From positions 1 to 7,447 of the forward strand of contig CAZFHZ010000148.1 of the NCBI GenBank assembly GCA_964519015.1: DNA of 7,447 bases. Reading direction: 5' to 3'. A program made the position numbers and the translations under genes. Below the pieces are notes generated by a model, which was not told the DNA's origin, did no database searches, and saw nothing but the letters and a program-made list of their open reading frames with translations. Shown here in pieces: positions 5,958 through 7,447 of this stretch. Source of the DNA: CAZFHZ01 sp964519015. GTDB lineage: Bacteria > Blakebacterota > Blakebacteria > Blakebacterales > CAYUVJ01. Position 1 is the first letter of the stretch. Each line of letters opens with the position of its first letter.

Positions 5958-7134
5958 ATGTCTGATTATCGTGAGTTCCCTCGTGAGCTCCGATTGACCT
6001 GGAGCCCCAATCCACGGACCGGAGCCGCCGCCCTCTTTCTCTGGGGGGCGCGCCAGACCGGCAAGACCACGTACCTGCATCGGACATTCCCGTCGGCGCG
6101 CTTCTATGACCTGCTCGACACCGCCCTGAGCGCCGAACTGAGCATCCGCCCGCACCGGCTGCGGGAGGAGCTACTGGGCGATCNNNNNNNNNNAGATCGT
6201 GGTCATCGACGAAGTGCAGCACGTCCCGCACCTGTTGCCCGAAGTCCACTGGCTGCTTGAAAACACCGCCCTGCGGTTCGTGCTCTGCGGCTCGAGTGCC
6301 CGAAAGTTGCGACACCGGGCGCGGAACCTCCTCGGTGGACGTGCTACCGAATTCTACATGCTGCCCCTGACCTCCCATGAGATCGGCGACGTCGACCTCG
6401 CACGCGTGCTCCGGTACGGAAGTCTGCCTGTACACTACCTGGCGGATGACCCCGCGCCCCTGCTGCGGGCGTATGTGAACACCTATATCAAGGCCGAGAT
6501 CATCGATGAATCGGCCACCCGCAACATCCCGGCGTTCTCGCGCTTCCTGCAGGTGGTGGGACTGAGTCATGGGCAGCAGGTCAACTACACGGCCATCGCC
6601 CGCGAGACAGGAGTGTCGGCCGGCACCGTGCGCAACTACTTCCAGGTCCTGGAGGACACCCTGCTGGGCTTCACATTGGAGCCCTGGCGCAAGCGCCGGA
6701 AACGACGTCTGGTGGAGACGGCCAAGTTCTATCTGTTCGATATCGGGGTAGCGAACCACCTGCACCCCGAGGGGGCTGAGATCGCCGAAGGGTCGGACCG
6801 CTTCGGACAGGCATTCGAGCACTTCATCATTAACGAAGTCCGAGCCTACCTGGCCTACGCCGGCGCCGATCTGCCGCTCACCTTCTGGCGCACCAGTTCC
6901 GGCTTCGAGGTCGACCTCGTCGTCGGCTCCATGGACCTCGTCATCGAGTGCAAGTCGACGCGCGAACTGCGAGCCGCCGATCTGAAGGGGCTGCGGGCAC
7001 TGCGGGAGGAGCAGGCACCGCGGCGCTCGCTGGTTGTCTCGAGGGTGGAGAATCGGCGTACGACCGAGGACGGGATCGAGGTGCTACCCTGGCGGGAGTT
7101 CTGCCGTCAACTCTGGGCGGGGGAGTTGGTCTGA
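5958..7134 (+). CDS. AAA_14/DUF4143 family ATPase with HTH and nuclease-like C-terminus, interrupted by an N-gap
   Basis: Before the gap, 75 residues carry Walker A as GARQTGKT (residues 30-37). After it, 312 residues begin IVVIDEVQHVP (Walker B), then CGSSARKLR (a likely sensor position) and LLGGRATEFYMLPLT. Next come a helix-turn-helix (TAIARETGVSAGTVRNYF), a basic RKRRKRR patch, and a DUF4143 end. That end has FEHFIINE, GFEVDLVV and VIECKST, the E..D..ExK layout of PD-(D/E)XK nucleases. Family members are common stand-alone cytoplasmic ATPases of uncertain role, sometimes linked to mobile or defence loci. The two halves are one frame apart across ten Ns. Family spacing between GD and IVVIDE suggests four or five missing codons, so a true gap of 9 or 12 bases would restore one intact gene. 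Confidence 0.91.
6184..6193. other. Assembly gap (10 Ns) inside the ATPase gene
   Basis: Ten undetermined bases lie between the Walker A and Walker B halves. Counted literally they shift the frame by one. The number of Ns is probably a placeholder and the frameshift not real. Confidence 0.9.
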
Positions 7135-7212
7135 ACGGACTCACGCTGGACCGTACGCCGTTGATTCTACCCTTGCTTGATCGCGCCAGGCTCGAATACA
7201 CTCTGCCACGAC

Positions 7213-7252
7213 AGGGGGAACCCGGGCGAAGTGTGCCTGGCGTTCCCCTTTG
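7213..7252 (+). terminator. Strong hairpin after the ATPase gene, terminator-like
   Basis: An outer stem (AGGGGGAAC 7213-7221 with GTTCCCCTT 7242-7250, one G-T pair) and an inner stem (CCGGGC 7222-7227 with GCCTGG 7235-7240) stack into about 15 base pairs. There is a single bulged C (7241) and a 7-base loop. Only three Ts follow directly, so termination efficiency is uncertain. It competes with the group II intron reading, in which the right arm would belong to the intron. Confidence 0.42.
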
Positions 7253-7447
7253 GTGTTTCAGGAGCCCGGCAGAAGGGAATAAACACCTGCCGCGGACTGG
7301 AAGTCCGGTGGGTGAAGCCAAGGGCGGATGTTCACCACAGCCCAGAGTTGGGCTTTGAGGGAACGGGATCATTACCTTGTAGTCTTCATTCCCACGGTTG
7401 GGGATGGCAACCGGCTTCCGTCAGATATCGGTATGACCTTTGGACTT
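7231..7447 (+). ncRNA. Possible 5' part of a group II intron RNA (domain I), truncated by the window edge
   Basis: GTGTG at 7231-7235 fits the GUGYG 5' consensus of group II introns. The following 210 bases have no gene but many stems: GGTGTTT with AAACACC (7252-7258 and 7280-7286), CGGACT with AGTCCG around GGA, AGCCCA with TGGGCT around GAGT, and CGGTTG with CAACCG around seven bases. Such a long, structured, non-coding start is what precedes an intron-encoded reverse transcriptase. The stretch also feels familiar as a bacterial intron leader, but I cannot verify that. Other structured RNAs remain possible. Confidence 0.4.

Larger units (their letters stand above)
7135..7447. other. 313-base stretch without a gene
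   Basis: No coding region is supported after the ATPase stop. The stretch holds a weak promoter-like pair (TTGCTT 7173-7178, 18 bases, TACACT 7197-7202), a stable hairpin (7213-7250) and a long, densely foldable stretch to the window edge, which is listed separately as a possible group II intron start. A plus-strand frame running from 6948 to 7358 is an out-of-frame shadow of the ATPase that happens to stay open. Confidence 0.6.

Noticed and set aside
5878..6822. 314-codon minus-strand frame through the N-gap
   Set aside because: It stays open only by reading through undetermined bases opposite a well-supported ATPase.

Overview
The window is GC-rich, densely coded bacterial DNA. A run of ten Ns at 6184-6193 suggests a scaffolded draft or metagenome assembly. 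Nothing in it fixes the phylum. The gene content (HEPN/MNT pairs, a DUF4143-type ATPase, DUF-only proteins with basic tails, a possible group II intron) is typical of accessory or defence-rich DNA. No housekeeping gene is present.

Layout from left to right. Bases 2-121 hold the last 39 codons of a HEPN-domain protein. Bases 122-576 have no intact gene, but they hold what may be a decayed nucleotidyltransferase (276-440) that once partnered the HEPN protein, followed by a strong inverted repeat (448-480). Bases 577-1244 are an intact MntA-HepT type toxin-antitoxin pair overlapping by four bases. Bases 1403-2899 encode a 498-residue protein with a C-terminal DUF2325 domain. Bases 2997-4817 encode a 606-residue protein of little-known domains ending in a segment like the MbcA/ParS/Xre toxin-binding domain. 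These two look like one operon. A 308-residue helical protein of unknown function lies on the minus strand (4818-5744), and its stop codon abuts the stop of the preceding gene with no bases between.

Bases 5745-5957 separate this minus-strand gene from a plus-strand ATPase. They contain a near-consensus sigma70 promoter (TTGACA, 17 bp, GATAAT) whose predicted start site is only a few bases before the ATG, plus several palindromes that look like operators. The ATPase (5958-7134) is an AAA_14/DUF4143 protein with Walker A and B motifs, a helix-turn-helix and a nuclease-like C-terminus. The N-gap inside it gives an apparent frameshift that is probably an assembly artefact. Bases 7135-7447 contain no gene; they hold a stable hairpin and a densely foldable stretch that may be the 5' end of a group II intron.

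How the genes may work together: MntA and HepT form a self-contained module, with MntA modifying and silencing the HepT ribonuclease. The DUF2325 and ParS-like proteins are the best candidates for an undescribed two-gene system, since one has a winged-helix-like segment and the other a toxin-binding-like tail. The ATPase is probably its own transcription unit under dedicated control. These links are inferred from gene order and are not demonstrated.
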